A stretch of 64,000 nt of DNA, from positions 186,001-250,000 of the forward strand of contig JACJOC010000077.1 of the NCBI GenBank assembly GCA_014695345.1. The letters run 5' to 3'. The notes beneath the pieces were generated by a model. That model made no database searches, was not told the DNA's origin, and saw only the letters and a program-made list of their open reading frames with translations. Positions 56,286-64,000 of the stretch are shown in pieces. Positions within the stretch are counted from its first letter, which is position 1. Each line of letters begins with the position of its first letter. The position numbers were made by a program, and so were the translations under genes. The stretch comes from Cyanobacteria bacterium FACHB-471. GTDB taxonomy: Bacteria; Cyanobacteriota; Cyanobacteriia; Elainellales; Elainellaceae.

Positions 56286-57398
56286 ATGGCAAAGCTTGGA
56301 CTGCGATCGCGCCTATTTCTGTCCCACGTCATTGTGATGATTGTGGGACTGTTGACGCTGACTACCATCGGCAAGTTCTCCTCACCCCGGTTCTTTGTGG
56401 TCTACCTGGAGCGCATCGAAGGAGAAGGCTACAGCGTTCGGCAGGTGCGGACTCAACTGATTCAAGGGTTTGAGTCAGCTTGGAGCCGTGGCGCAGTCTG
56501 GTCCGTCGTGTTGGGAGCGACTGCGGCGGGTGGCTTGAGCTATTTGGTATCTAAGCGAATTGTGCAACCGTTGATTCAAATGGAGGAGATTACTAAGAAG
56601 TTTTCTACCGGAAATTTAGAAGAACGGGTTCCCGCTTACGAAATTCCAGAGCTAAACCAACTAGCCTCCAGCTTTAACCGGATGGCGGCTGAGCTAGAAG
56701 GCGTGGAGCAGCGACGACGAGAATTGGTCAGCGACCTGACCCACGAACTGCGAACGCCGCTGACCGTCCTGGAAGGCTACCTGGAAGGGTTGGCGGACGG
56801 CACAATTGACCCAACCGAAGATGTTTATCACCTGCTGGCCCGGGAAACCAGCCGAATGCGGCGGCTAGTCAACGACCTACAAGAGCTTTCCAAGATGGAG
56901 GCAGGTTACTTGCCCATTGACGTGCAGCCCGTCGATTTAAAGCCGATGCTGACTTCGCTAGTGCAGAAGTTTTCCGACCAGCTTTTGGAAGAAAATAGCC
57001 CCAAAATTCAGTTGTACTACCCGCCCGATACGCCTCTGGTGCTAGCAGATCCAGGGCGCGTCGAGCAGGTTTTAGTCAATTTGCTCAGTAATGCTTTGCG
57101 CTATACGCCATCAGGTGCAATTCAAATTCAGGTCTACCAGGGCACAAATAAGCTCTGGATTGCCATCGTGGACACAGGTTTGGGCATTGCTCCTGAGGAT
57201 TTGCCACATGTGTTTGAGCGATTTTGGCGGGCAGACCGATCGCGCGATCGCCACTCTGGCGGCACAGGCATTGGTCTAGCTATCTCTCGCCGACTGGTTG
57301 AGCTTCAGGGCGGCACCATCGAAGTCGAAAGCGAACTAAACAAAGGCAGCACCTTCCGCTTCTCGTTACCCCTTGCACCTGTGAAAGCTTTGAGATAA
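56286..57398 (+). CDS. Sensor histidine kinase
   Basis: 370 residues. Two membrane helices (VIVMIVGLLTLTTIG near 15-30 and AVWSVVLGATAAGGLSYLVS near 75-95) bracket a short periplasmic segment. HAMP follows (KRIVQPLIQMEEITKKFSTG), then the phosphoacceptor His in LVSDLTHELRTPLTVLEG and ATPase boxes LVNLLSNALRYTP, VDTGLGI and GGTGIGLAISRRLVELQGG. Complete. It pairs with the response regulator immediately upstream. Confidence 0.95.
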   Translation: MAKLGLRSRLFLSHVIVMIVGLLTLTTIGKFSSPRFFVVYLERIEGEGYSVRQVRTQLIQGFESAWSRGAVWSVVLGATAAGGLSYLVSKRIVQPLIQMEEITKKFSTGNLEERVPAYEIPELNQLASSFNRMAAELEGVEQRRRELVSDLTHELRTPLTVLEGYLEGLADGTIDPTEDVYHLLARETSRMRRLVNDLQELSKMEAGYLPIDVQPVDLKPMLTSLVQKFSDQLLEENSPKIQLYYPPDTPLVLADPGRVEQVLVNLLSNALRYTPSGAIQIQVYQGTNKLWIAIVDTGLGIAPEDLPHVFERFWRADRSRDRHSGGTGIGLAISRRLVELQGGTIEVESELNKGSTFRFSLPLAPVKALR

Positions 57399-57440
57399 CG
57401 TACTCAGGCTGTAGAGGTCTATATGCTGTAAATTGTCTAT

Positions 57441-58073
57441 CTAATGCTGGCTGTTAGCCATGAGGCAGCTTGAGCAACCGCAGTAGGCATAGGCATAGGT
57501 TGAAGCCGCTGCGGGCACACCCGCGACCATGTCCAAGCTAGAGCGCTGGCTGGCAACACGTCGGGGGGCAGGGTTTTTAAACGTAGCGTTGTAGTTAATC
57601 TGATAGCCAATGTCATCCAGGATAGCGGCATCCAGAGCAGTTGGGCGCGATCGCACTCCCTGACCGAACCTGGCTTCCATCAAGGTTTTGCCTGATCCGC
57701 CATACTGATAGCCCTCTTTGACGTGGCTACTTCCAAAAAACTCTAGAGGAATTGGTCTACCACCATTTCTAGCTCTGGCGTTACGGCCAATGAAGTTCTC
57801 TTCATCCGTTAAGTTAAAAAATGCATTGATGCCACCTGCGCCGTTGGAGAAGCCCAAGACATGACCCAATTCGTGTGCTGCGACGGAGATGAAGTCGTAG
57901 CGATCGCCAGGAATATCAGTATCAGTGTTGGGGGTGCGATCAAAAAACCAGTTGGTGGTAGAGTCAAACGTCATTGAACCTATCCAGGGCTGAAAATCGT
58001 CTCCTGTGTTAGGTCTGGAAGTTAACGTTAATGGGGTGGCTCAACTTAGCGTTGCTTCAGTTAGTCTAGACAT
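57441..58073 (-). pseudogene. Broken matrixin-like zinc metalloprotease gene
   Basis: The long frame (57441-57974 from ATG) carries the zinc motif AAHELGHVLGFSNGAGG and the C-terminal DIGYQINYN, typical of secreted cyanobacterial metalloproteases. The coding sense continues upstream in the same frame (TGDDFQPWIGS before the ATG) to an in-frame TGA at 58041-58043, probably a former Trp codon in TLS-stop-ATPLTLTS; before it the reading continues to ATG 58073. No signal peptide or N-terminal domain is found. Readthrough or an internal start cannot be excluded, but a nonsense-mutated, truncated gene is most likely. Confidence 0.7.
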
Positions 58074-58200
58074 TAACAAAGATCCCTGTTTGATTTCTTC
58101 CTAATGCGGGAAAGTCTTCCTGTCTAGAGTAAAGTACAGACCAAATAGGGTGGAATAGTGATCAGTTTTTTTCGATTAGGTTTTTTGATTAATGAATTGA

Positions 58201-58920
58201 TTAGCGATCGCAAATGACTCGATCAAACACAATCGCTTCACTCCAGTCAGATTCTGTTAACCCGGTGCCTCTTAAATCTGCTCCGTTCAAATAAGTTCCA
58301 GCAAAATTTACTCCTGCTAGCTTCGCGCCGATGAGTTGTGCTTTGGTCAGGTCAGCATTCGATAGGTTTACTTCACCTAAGTCTGCGGCATTCAAGTTAG
58401 CGCCTCTTAACTTTGCCTCACTCAGATTGGCTCCCCATAGGTTAGCGCCACTCAGGTCAGCTTCCGTCAAGATTGCTTGGCTCAGATCTGTTCCTGATAG
58501 AATTGCCCAACTCAGGTTGGCACTCGTTAGGTTGGCACCCCTGAGGTCACTTCCCAAAATCGCTCGATACAGGTTAGCTCCCTTGAAATTGACTCGCTTC
58601 AATTTAGTGCTGTGAAGGTTCAGCCCACTCAAGTTTGCGCCCCACAGGTTTGCGCCGGTCAGGTCAGCATTCGTTAAATCAGCGTCAATCAGGATGACCT
58701 GATTCAAGATGGCATCCTGCAAATTAGCACCCGTCAAATTCGCGCCGCTCAAACTGGAGCCTCGAAGGTTTGCGCCTGCCAAGTCTGCCTCAGATAAGTC
58801 TGCTCCAGATAGGTCCACGCCGCTTAAGCTAATCCCTCTCAACACCGCTCGATGGAGCGCAATTTTGCCAAAATTGCGCTCCTTCATCTCGTAGCGCGCT
58901 AACAGTTCCTTAACGTCCAT
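58201..58920 (-). CDS. Pentapeptide-repeat protein
   Basis: 239 residues. After a 25-residue N-terminal helix, about forty A(D/N)Lxx repeats follow (LSGADLSEADLAGANLRGSS and on), which fold as a right-handed quadrilateral beta helix. The shape can mimic DNA or serve as a scaffold. No signal peptide. ATG at 58920. The ends, LLARYEMKERNFGKIALH and SDWSEAIVFDRVICDR, are conserved-looking caps. Function unknown, as for most of these abundant cyanobacterial proteins. Confidence 0.93.
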   Translation of the reverse strand: MDVKELLARYEMKERNFGKIALHRAVLRGISLSGVDLSGADLSEADLAGANLRGSSLSGANLTGANLQDAILNQVILIDADLTNADLTGANLWGANLSGLNLHSTKLKRVNFKGANLYRAILGSDLRGANLTSANLSWAILSGTDLSQAILTEADLSGANLWGANLSEAKLRGANLNAADLGEVNLSNADLTKAQLIGAKLAGVNFAGTYLNGADLRGTGLTESDWSEAIVFDRVICDR

Positions 58921-59082
58921 CAGGTTAAATCTCTTCTTTAAATTGGTAGTGCCGGAGGGTGAGTGCGGTTGGGAATCGCTTTATTTCTCAAAATCAGGTC
59001 GGAAAAAATCAGATAATCTTCAGCAAGGTTGGCATTAATGCGGCAAAATGATCCTACGATTTGCCAAATTCGGGAAGACTTT

Positions 59083-59832
59083 ATGACCATTCATCCCTCT
59101 CTTCAGAGTTCCCTCAGTCGAGGCAATGCCCTCAAAGTCATTAGTGGTTTAACCAATTTCAACTCCGACCGAGTTGCAGCGATTGTCAAGGCAGCAGATT
59201 GCGGTGGTGCAACGTTCGTTGACTTGGCCGCTGACCCAGATCTGGTACGGCTGGCAAAACAGCTTACTGGACTACCGATTTGCGTTTCAGCAGTCGAGCC
59301 AGAGCAATTTGTGACTGCTGTAGAAGCGGGAGCCGATTTGATTGAAATCGGGAATTTTGATGCGTTTTATGCTCAGGGGCGGCGATTTGAAGCAGCAGAA
59401 GTGCTGGAACTCACTCATTGGACGCGATCGCTCCTCCCTCACATCACCCTCTCAGTCACCGTGCCCCACATCCTGGAGCTAGACCAACAGGTACAGCTTG
59501 CCGAGGAATTGGTTAACGCCGGAGCCGACGTTATTCAAACAGAAGGTGGCACCAGCAGCAGCCCTAACCACTCTGGCACACTGGGATTGATCGAAAAAGC
59601 AGCGCCTACTTTAGCGGCGGCTTATGAAATCTCCCGTGCGGTTTCCGTGCCCGTGCTGTGCGCTTCTGGTTTGTCAAACGTGACGGTGCCAATGGCGATC
59701 GCCGCTGGCGCATCGGGTGTAGGCGTAGGCTCTGCAATTAATCAACTGAACAGCGAAGTGGCAATGATTGCTGCTGTTCGCAGCTTGGTTGAAGCGCTAG
59801 CAACGGTGCAGCGGAGCCGAGTAACGGTTTAA
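59083..59832 (+). CDS. ycf23: Ycf23/DUF561 family TIM-barrel protein
   Basis: About 249 residues. ATG 59083 is chosen (family start MTIHPSL, GGAAG just upstream); an open frame 18 codons longer is unlike protein. Barrel motifs: LKVISGLTNFNSDRVAAIVK, GATFVDLAADPDLVRLAKQL, ADLIEIGNFDAFYAQGRRF, ADVIQTEGGTSSSPNHSG, PVLCASGLSNVTVPMAIAAG and GVGVGSAINQL, the last two like phosphate-binding loops. It is conserved in cyanobacteria and red-algal plastids. The reaction is not established. A terminator follows. Confidence 0.92.
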   Translation: MTIHPSLQSSLSRGNALKVISGLTNFNSDRVAAIVKAADCGGATFVDLAADPDLVRLAKQLTGLPICVSAVEPEQFVTAVEAGADLIEIGNFDAFYAQGRRFEAAEVLELTHWTRSLLPHITLSVTVPHILELDQQVQLAEELVNAGADVIQTEGGTSSSPNHSGTLGLIEKAAPTLAAAYEISRAVSVPVLCASGLSNVTVPMAIAAGASGVGVGSAINQLNSEVAMIAAVRSLVEALATVQRSRVTV

Positions 59833-59843
59833 TTCAGTAGTGA

Positions 59844-59874
59844 AAAAGTGCCCAGCATTGCGCTGGGCACTTTT
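59844..59874 (+). terminator. Terminator of ycf23
   Basis: Thirteen-base perfect arms (AAAAGTGCCCAGC / GCTGGGCACTTTT, 59844-59856 and 59862-59874), five-base loop, T-rich end. It begins 12 bases after the stop codon. Confidence 0.92.
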
Positions 59875-59915
59875 ACTTTGCTCATTATTTCCTTGTTGCC
59901 AACCTAGAGCTTGGT

Positions 59916-59987
59916 GTACGGGCGAAGCATTCGGTAAAAGAATTGTGCTTCAATTGCAAGAATTGTGACCGAATGCTTCGCCCCTAC
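59916..59987. repeat. GTAGGGGCGAAGCATTCGGT long inverted repeat
   Basis: Twenty-base arms with one mismatch (59916-59935 and 59968-59987) and a 32-base loop. The arm is the well-known filamentous-cyanobacterial dispersed palindrome with GGGCGAAGCATTCGG. It lies between a terminator and the small membrane-protein gene, in DNA free of other features. Confidence 0.88.
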
Positions 59988-60041
59988 CGATACCGCTACT
60001 CTACGGACGGATTTGGTATAAAGCAGCAGTTTGTAGGAGAG

Positions 60042-60194
60042 TTAACGATCAGACAAAACTACAGAGGCAACTTGTGTAGAGTTAACGATTGCTTGAGATT
60101 CGCTCACGGTATTTCGCATAATGACAGCCGCAATTCCACTTGAAATTAGCAGTCCCAAAAATATTCCTAAAGCCATCGGATAAGCCTGTTGCAT
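60042..60194 (-). CDS. Small membrane protein, 50 residues
   Basis: ATG 60194 to TAA 60042, GAGA about seven bases upstream. The product starts MQQAYPMALGIFLGLLISSG, then IAAVIMRNTVSESQAIVNST: one membrane helix (about residues 6-26) and a polar C-terminal part. No name can be given. Its coding region is interrupted by no repeat and has normal codon use. Candidate only. Confidence 0.5.
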   Translation of the reverse strand: MQQAYPMALGIFLGLLISSGIAAVIMRNTVSESQAIVNSTQVASVVLSDR

Positions 60195-60325
60195 AGTTAA
60201 TCTCGCAGATACTAGTAAAACTTCTTGGTTACAAATTTAACTAGCGATCGCCAGGGCAACTAGCGAACGATCACGGAGACTTAGCCCGGTGGTTATCCGC
60301 AGTCAAGTACAAATACTTAAAGCTA

Positions 60326-61720
60326 CTAAGCCTGATCTTGTACACAGCGAAACCCTGCCAGGATTTGGCGTACACCAGGGTGATACCAGTTCCGAAAGGT
60401 GGAGCGGAGTGCCCAGGGACGGGTTGCCCAACTGCCGCCCCGCAAAACTTTGTGCTGTCCGTCAAAGTAGACCTGAGAATAGCCTCCATACAGGAAAGGC
60501 TTAAAACCGGAATAACCTGTAAACCAATCCGCTGTCCATTCCCACACGTTGCCCAGCATATCTTCACAGCCGTAGGCGCTTCTTCCCGTAGGATAGGCAT
60601 CAACGGGTGTGGTGTGTCCGATCCAGTGGTCGTGGTTGCAGTGTCGGGAGGTTGGTAAAGCTTCACCCCAGGTATAGGTACATCGCTGTTCTAGTTCTGG
60701 ATTCCAACTAGCGGCTTTTTCCCACTCGGCTTCTGTGGGCAATCGCTTGCCGACGGAGTTGGCGTAAGCTTCTGCTTCGTACCAACTTACGCCACACACG
60801 GGATGGTCTTCCCACTCTGAATTGTCTGACCAGTAAAGCGGTTTGCCAACTGGATGCTGCTGCAACCATTGCCAGCCTGCTTCTGACCACCATTTTGATT
60901 CTTCATAGCCCCCTGCCTGGATGAACTGGCGATATTGTCCGCAGGTGACGGGATAGCGATCGATCCAGTAGTCATCCAGGTAAACGGGATGCACCATGCG
61001 TTCGTTGTCCAGGGCATTGAGGGAGTTGCTGCCTTGCTCGAAGTGTCCGGCCGGGATGAGGATTGGGGGTTGGGAGTTGGGAGTTGGGGGCTGAGGGTTA
61101 GGGGCTGAGGGTTGGGGGCGATCGCCAATTCCTGATACTTTTGCCTGCTGAAGTTGAAGTACCAGGGTAATGGTCTCGTTGTGCTGGCTTTCGTGCTGGA
61201 GGAGCCAGCGCCAGAGGCGTTCTTGCTGATCGACGGGAGCAGTTTTAAGGTAAGTCAGGACTTGAACCCGAATGGCATCAAGGTAAGTGCAAAGCTCTGG
61301 CAGGGTGGGCAGGTTAGCTCGTTCTGCTTTGGGTAAGCCGTCTGCGGCAAACAGCCGATGGTACTGCGGAAACTGAGGCGGCTGTCCGGCGCACTTTTCT
61401 AGAATCCAGAAAGCTTCGGTATAGGCGATGTGTCCCAAATGCCACCCAATCGGGCTGAAGTCGGGGTGCGCCTGGCGGGAAAGACTGCTGTAGTCTACGC
61501 CTTCAAAAAGTCCCAATGTTGCTTCTCGACACGCCTGAAGCTGCTGCCGAAGCTGCGATCGGCGATCGCCCAGATCTCCTCTTGTAGAGACGCGATTGCT
61601 CGAATCTTGACCTAGAAATCGGGTAGACACCTGCTTGCTCCTGCTTTCGTTTAGGAAATTGGAAACGCGATCAGACGCATTCCTATCAAACTCCGATTCA
61701 GAACTGTTGGATTTGAACAT
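60326..61720 (-). CDS. egtB: EgtB-like sulfoxide synthase (ergothioneine route)
   Basis: About 464 residues. ATG 61720 (MFKSNSSESEFDRNASD) is chosen; it overlaps the egtC end by 23 bases, while the longer frame reads egtC out of frame. The N-terminal DinB-type four-helix domain has HLGHIAYTEAFWILEKC and the iron motif LLQHESQHNETI (H-x3-H-x-E). The C-terminal FGE-like fold has GNVWEWTADWFTGY and LRGGSWATRPWALR. EgtB joins gamma-glutamylcysteine to hercynine using O2 and Fe2+. A GGGGTT-type repeat encodes the linker between the domains. Confidence 0.9.
   Translation of the reverse strand: MFKSNSSESEFDRNASDRVSNFLNESRSKQVSTRFLGQDSSNRVSTRGDLGDRRSQLRQQLQACREATLGLFEGVDYSSLSRQAHPDFSPIGWHLGHIAYTEAFWILEKCAGQPPQFPQYHRLFAADGLPKAERANLPTLPELCTYLDAIRVQVLTYLKTAPVDQQERLWRWLLQHESQHNETITLVLQLQQAKVSGIGDRPQPSAPNPQPPTPNSQPPILIPAGHFEQGSNSLNALDNERMVHPVYLDDYWIDRYPVTCGQYRQFIQAGGYEESKWWSEAGWQWLQQHPVGKPLYWSDNSEWEDHPVCGVSWYEAEAYANSVGKRLPTEAEWEKAASWNPELEQRCTYTWGEALPTSRHCNHDHWIGHTTPVDAYPTGRSAYGCEDMLGNVWEWTADWFTGYSGFKPFLYGGYSQVYFDGQHKVLRGGSWATRPWALRSTFRNWYHPGVRQILAGFRCVQDQA
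61061..61118. repeat. GGGAGTT/GGGGCT tandem repeat inside egtB
   Basis: Short units (GGGGGTTGGGAGTTGGGAGT and continuing to GGGCTGAGGGTTAGG) within the egtB frame, read on the minus strand as a Pro/Gln/Asn/Ser-rich linker. The same family of heptamer repeats lies between genes at 8.3, 23.1 and 28.2 kb. Confidence 0.75.
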
Positions 61721-62486
61721 CAAGATCTTCTCCCACACTGAGAATGCTGCGTTCTGGGCAAGCAACCCAATTACCAGCAAATAACGGCTCGGAAGCAATC
61801 ACAACTGCCTCAGGGAAGAAGGCATCGTCCCTGAGCCAGTAGAGGGAAGGGGCGGGCGATCGGTTAGAAAACCGAGAAGCGACCAGACGGTGCCCATCCG
61901 CCAGAATCAAATTAGCGCCTACTGAAACCTGATAAAGCTGGGCCAGGTCAAAGACGGTTACCAGCGTGTTGTGCAGTGCTGCTTCCAGGCTAATTCCGGG
62001 GGAATTGTGCCATTCGTTGAGTAGCAGGGCAAACAAATGCTCGGAGTCCGTCATTCCTTGGATCGACTCATACAGCGCATCACTCAGGCGATCGCGCATG
62101 GGTCGATATAGCGTTTGTCGAAAGTTTTCGATGTAGCCATTATGAATCGCCAAGATAGGATCTTGCTGAAAAGGCTGACAATTGCTCAAGTCAACTGCCA
62201 GTCCTGGCGTTGCACTGCGGACGCTAGCCAAAACACAGCCTGATTCTACATAGCGACTTAATGGAGGTAGGTTTACGTCATTCCAAATTGGCAGCACACT
62301 GCGATATCGAAAAGGTGGCACCTGCTGATTGGTGTGATACCAACCCACGCCAAAGCCATCTGCATTGAGCAGCCCTGCCGTCATCTCACGCGGCTGATAG
62401 CTCTGCACGATTAAGGAATGTTCTGGTTTGTAGAGCAGTCGATCTAGAGGAATAGGCGGCCCTAAATATCCGAGTAGACGGCACAT
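61698..62486 (-). CDS. egtC: EgtC-type class II glutamine amidotransferase
   Basis: 262 residues. Cys2, directly after Met1 (MCRLLGYLGPPI), is the N-terminal nucleophile of the class II amidotransferase fold; MTAGLLNADGFGVGWYH and ILAIHNGYIENFRQTL are the substrate-binding loops. EgtC removes the gamma-glutamyl group after the EgtB step. Its 3' end overlaps egtB, so the two are coupled. Yafj-type amidotransferase is an alternative, but the context favours EgtC. ATG at 62486. Confidence 0.9.
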   Translation of the reverse strand: MCRLLGYLGPPIPLDRLLYKPEHSLIVQSYQPREMTAGLLNADGFGVGWYHTNQQVPPFRYRSVLPIWNDVNLPPLSRYVESGCVLASVRSATPGLAVDLSNCQPFQQDPILAIHNGYIENFRQTLYRPMRDRLSDALYESIQGMTDSEHLFALLLNEWHNSPGISLEAALHNTLVTVFDLAQLYQVSVGANLILADGHRLVASRFSNRSPAPSLYWLRDDAFFPEAVVIASEPLFAGNWVACPERSILSVGEDLDVQIQQF

Positions 62487-62576
62487 GTTTTGATTACGAC
62501 AGTTCAGTTAGGATTGTAGCCCCCCTGTCTGCAAAATCCTTTTGGAGAGAAGGGAGTAACCCTCACTCTGGTTGTC

Positions 62577-62930
62577 CTATGAAACTGGGCACTCAAAGGA
62601 CAAAATGCAGCACTTTAAGTTAAGTCCTTGCCCTGAAGGAACCCGAACACCAGGAGCAAGGGAATAGAGGACTGCTTTGCCCTCTCGCTGCGATTTGACG
62701 AGCTCGTGTTGCCGCAAAATCCTCAGGTGGTGAGAGAGCAAACTCTGTTCCAGAGCCAGTTCTGCATTTAACTCCCAAACGTGTTTAGGGCCGTCGAGCA
62801 GAATCTTGAGAATAGCGAAGCGATTTGGATCAGCAAGAATTTTGAGCTGCTGGGCGCAGAACGAGGGTGAGTATTGCTTGTCCGACGTAGGGCTGGCTTC
62901 AACAGCTTTATTATTAAAATCGCTATTCAT
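62577..62930 (-). CDS. ArsR/SmtB-family transcriptional repressor
   Basis: 117 residues. The winged helix-turn-helix is in CAQQLKILADPNRFAILKIL to EQSLLSHHLRILRQHELVKS and REGKAVLYSLAP. The usual alpha3 Cys (ELCVC) and alpha5 His/Asp zinc sites are missing; the only cysteines are in SFCAQQL and in the tail KCCILSFEC, so metal or redox sensing by these is a hypothesis. egtC lies 90 bases downstream on the same strand. Its own promoter carries the TATGAA-N6-TTCAT arrangement, consistent with autoregulation. Confidence 0.9.
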   Translation of the reverse strand: MNSDFNNKAVEASPTSDKQYSPSFCAQQLKILADPNRFAILKILLDGPKHVWELNAELALEQSLLSHHLRILRQHELVKSQREGKAVLYSLAPGVRVPSGQGLNLKCCILSFECPVS

Positions 62931-62947
62931 ATGAAAAATAATTCATG
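62930..62947. promoter_or_regulatory. ArsR/SmtB-type operator at the start of the ArsR gene
   Basis: TATGAA-AAATAA-TTCATG: the same TATGAA-N6-TTCAT layout as in the metallothionein promoter (12814-12831). It overlaps the ArsR start codon and lies 50 bases before the divergent APH-type gene, so one site could control both. Confidence 0.6.
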
Positions 62948-62997
62948 CCACGAGGAAACGGTTTATCATTGAGCCTGTTGCTCGAATTCACCGTCCG

Positions 62998-64000
62998 ATG
63001 TTCACTAGACCTCTTGATTTGAAGGTTTTGAAGCAACAATTAGAGGCGCATCTAAACCGATCGCACGGTCACTTAGAGTTAGAGTTTCTGGCCCACGGAG
63101 AAGCCAATGTCATTTTTAGATTAAACCAGACCGATTTAGTTCGGGTGGCAGTTAATACACCAAATCAGCGGTTTGAAGGAGATGTGAGGCGCGTTACCCA
63201 GTTTGAGCGTGTCATCTTAGATTATCTCCAGCAAACCGACATTGGGCATCAGCTACAGACAGCCAAACTAGACTCAACTAACGACTTTCCCTACACATTT
63301 TTAATTACAAATTATCTAGAAGGCGGTTCACTCGATTACTGCCGCACTCATTTACAAAAATGCGCCGAAACTCTAGCGCGGCTTCACCGTTTACCGACGA
63401 TCGCAGGCTATGAGGTCGATCGCCTTTTGCCAACGGTGCCAGTGGTCGAGCAGCCCTTAACGCTGTTTTACCACGAAGCAAAAAGCTATGCTCAGCCTTA
63501 CCTGGACTCACCGAATGCAGAACCAGAAATTGTCGAAATGCTGCACGCAGTGTTAGATAAGGCGCGATCGCGATTGTCAGCAGAGCAACTGTTAGAAGCC
63601 TATCCCCATCGCTGCTTAGTCCACAGTGACCACACTTATGAGAACTGGGTCATCAACGATCGCCAAGCTTATTTAATTGATTGGGAATGGGCTGAAATTG
63701 GTTCGCCTGCTGGAGATTTAGGGCATTTCCTTTCCCCTGTAACCGTTCGGCGACGACAAGACTATCGCTTACCGGCTGAGGATCGCGCCTTCTTTTTGCA
63801 GTGTTATTACAATGCGTTGGGAGAGCCGTTAGCTACTCGAATTGAGCGTCACTTTGCTGCATTTGGGGTTTACCCAGCGGTGCGATCGCTCTGTTGGACG
63901 GCTGGATATTGGATCACCGCTAATCGCTGGTACGCGGATGCAGAAGATAGCCTCAATACGGCTGAGCGAATGGCGCGATGGCAGCGAAGCCGTCAGCAAT
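62998..64000 (+). CDS. APH-type phosphotransferase (aminoglycoside/choline kinase-like), cut by window edge
   Basis: Open from ATG 62998 to the window edge, about 334 codons; the C-terminus is missing. The kinase catalytic loop is CLVHSDHTYENWVIND (H-x-D-x4-N), followed by the metal-binding ALIDWEWAEIGSPAGDL-like segment AYLIDWEWAEIG. An N-terminal lobe ANVIFRLNQTDLVRVAVNTP precedes it. The substrate is a hydroxyl-bearing small molecule, not identifiable. It diverges from the ArsR gene across 67 bases holding an ArsR-type operator. Confidence 0.88.
   Translation, partial: MFTRPLDLKVLKQQLEAHLNRSHGHLELEFLAHGEANVIFRLNQTDLVRVAVNTPNQRFEGDVRRVTQFERVILDYLQQTDIGHQLQTAKLDSTNDFPYTFLITNYLEGGSLDYCRTHLQKCAETLARLHRLPTIAGYEVDRLLPTVPVVEQPLTLFYHEAKSYAQPYLDSPNAEPEIVEMLHAVLDKARSRLSAEQLLEAYPHRCLVHSDHTYENWVINDRQAYLIDWEWAEIGSPAGDLGHFLSPVTVRRRQDYRLPAEDRAFFLQCYYNALGEPLATRIERHFAAFGVYPAVRSLCWTAGYWITANRWYADAEDSLNTAERMARWQRSRQQ

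Noticed and set aside
59943-60143. 66-codon open frame over the long palindrome
   Set aside because: It is made of repeat sequence and lies antisense to the more protein-like 50-residue frame.

Overview
The window comes from a cyanobacterium, most likely a filamentous, Leptolyngbya/Oscillatoriales-like species. Three things support this. The palindrome GCGATCGC (HIP1) occurs throughout. The genes for light-independent chlorophyll synthesis (chlL, chlN) and Mg-chelatase (chlH) are present. The ATP synthase cluster has the cyanobacterial order atp1-a-c-b'-b-delta-alpha-gamma, with beta and epsilon absent. Cyanobacteria-specific families (DUF5331, DUF1824, Ycf23/DUF561, cyanobacterial GshA) fit as well. 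No rRNA, tRNA, CRISPR array, prophage or insertion sequence was recognised. Interspersed palindromes and short GGGGCTA-type tandem repeats are common.

Layout, 1-21 kb: chlH runs off the left edge. It is followed by a small accessory island (about 4.2-6.7 kb) with an RHH-like gene, an unrecognised 256-residue protein, a VapBC-type toxin-antitoxin pair and a Panacea-domain relic. Next come chlL, two tandem DUF5331 genes and chlN. Then follow an Hsp70-like gene, a metallothionein with an SmtB-type operator, a methyltransferase, a LysM/M23 cell-wall peptidase, trmL, gshA, DUF1824, a small transporter and an AraC regulator.

21-45 kb: the ATP synthase operon is followed by a catabolic-looking group. 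It has cupin, CocE hydrolase, cupin and cysteine hydrolase genes on one strand and an amidohydrolase diverging from them. Then come a response regulator with an unusual C-terminal domain, a tail-anchored coiled-coil protein, menB, a TerB-like protein, a DICT-GAF histidine kinase, a HEAT protein, a TraX-family protein and an ABC exporter.

45-64 kb: this part holds a phytochrome-type GAF relic, DUF2993 and LptA-like envelope proteins, an SMP-30 lactonase and a secreted protein built of five 22-residue repeats. It continues with cysC, a Mn2+ (yybP-ykoY) riboswitch ahead of an Mnx/TMEM165 manganese exporter, a two-component pair, a broken metalloprotease gene, a pentapeptide-repeat protein and ycf23. 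At the right end are egtB, egtC and an ArsR-family regulator, with an APH-type kinase gene running off the edge.

Functional links: chlH, chlL and chlN serve chlorophyll synthesis. gshA makes gamma-glutamylcysteine, the sulfur donor that EgtB uses, and EgtC then removes the glutamyl group, so part of an ergothioneine route is here; no egtD was seen. The metallothionein promoter and the promoter of the ArsR gene carry the same TATGAA-N6-TTCAT arrangement, which suggests regulation by the same class of repressor. Several relics (Panacea, GAF, metalloprotease) indicate ongoing gene loss.
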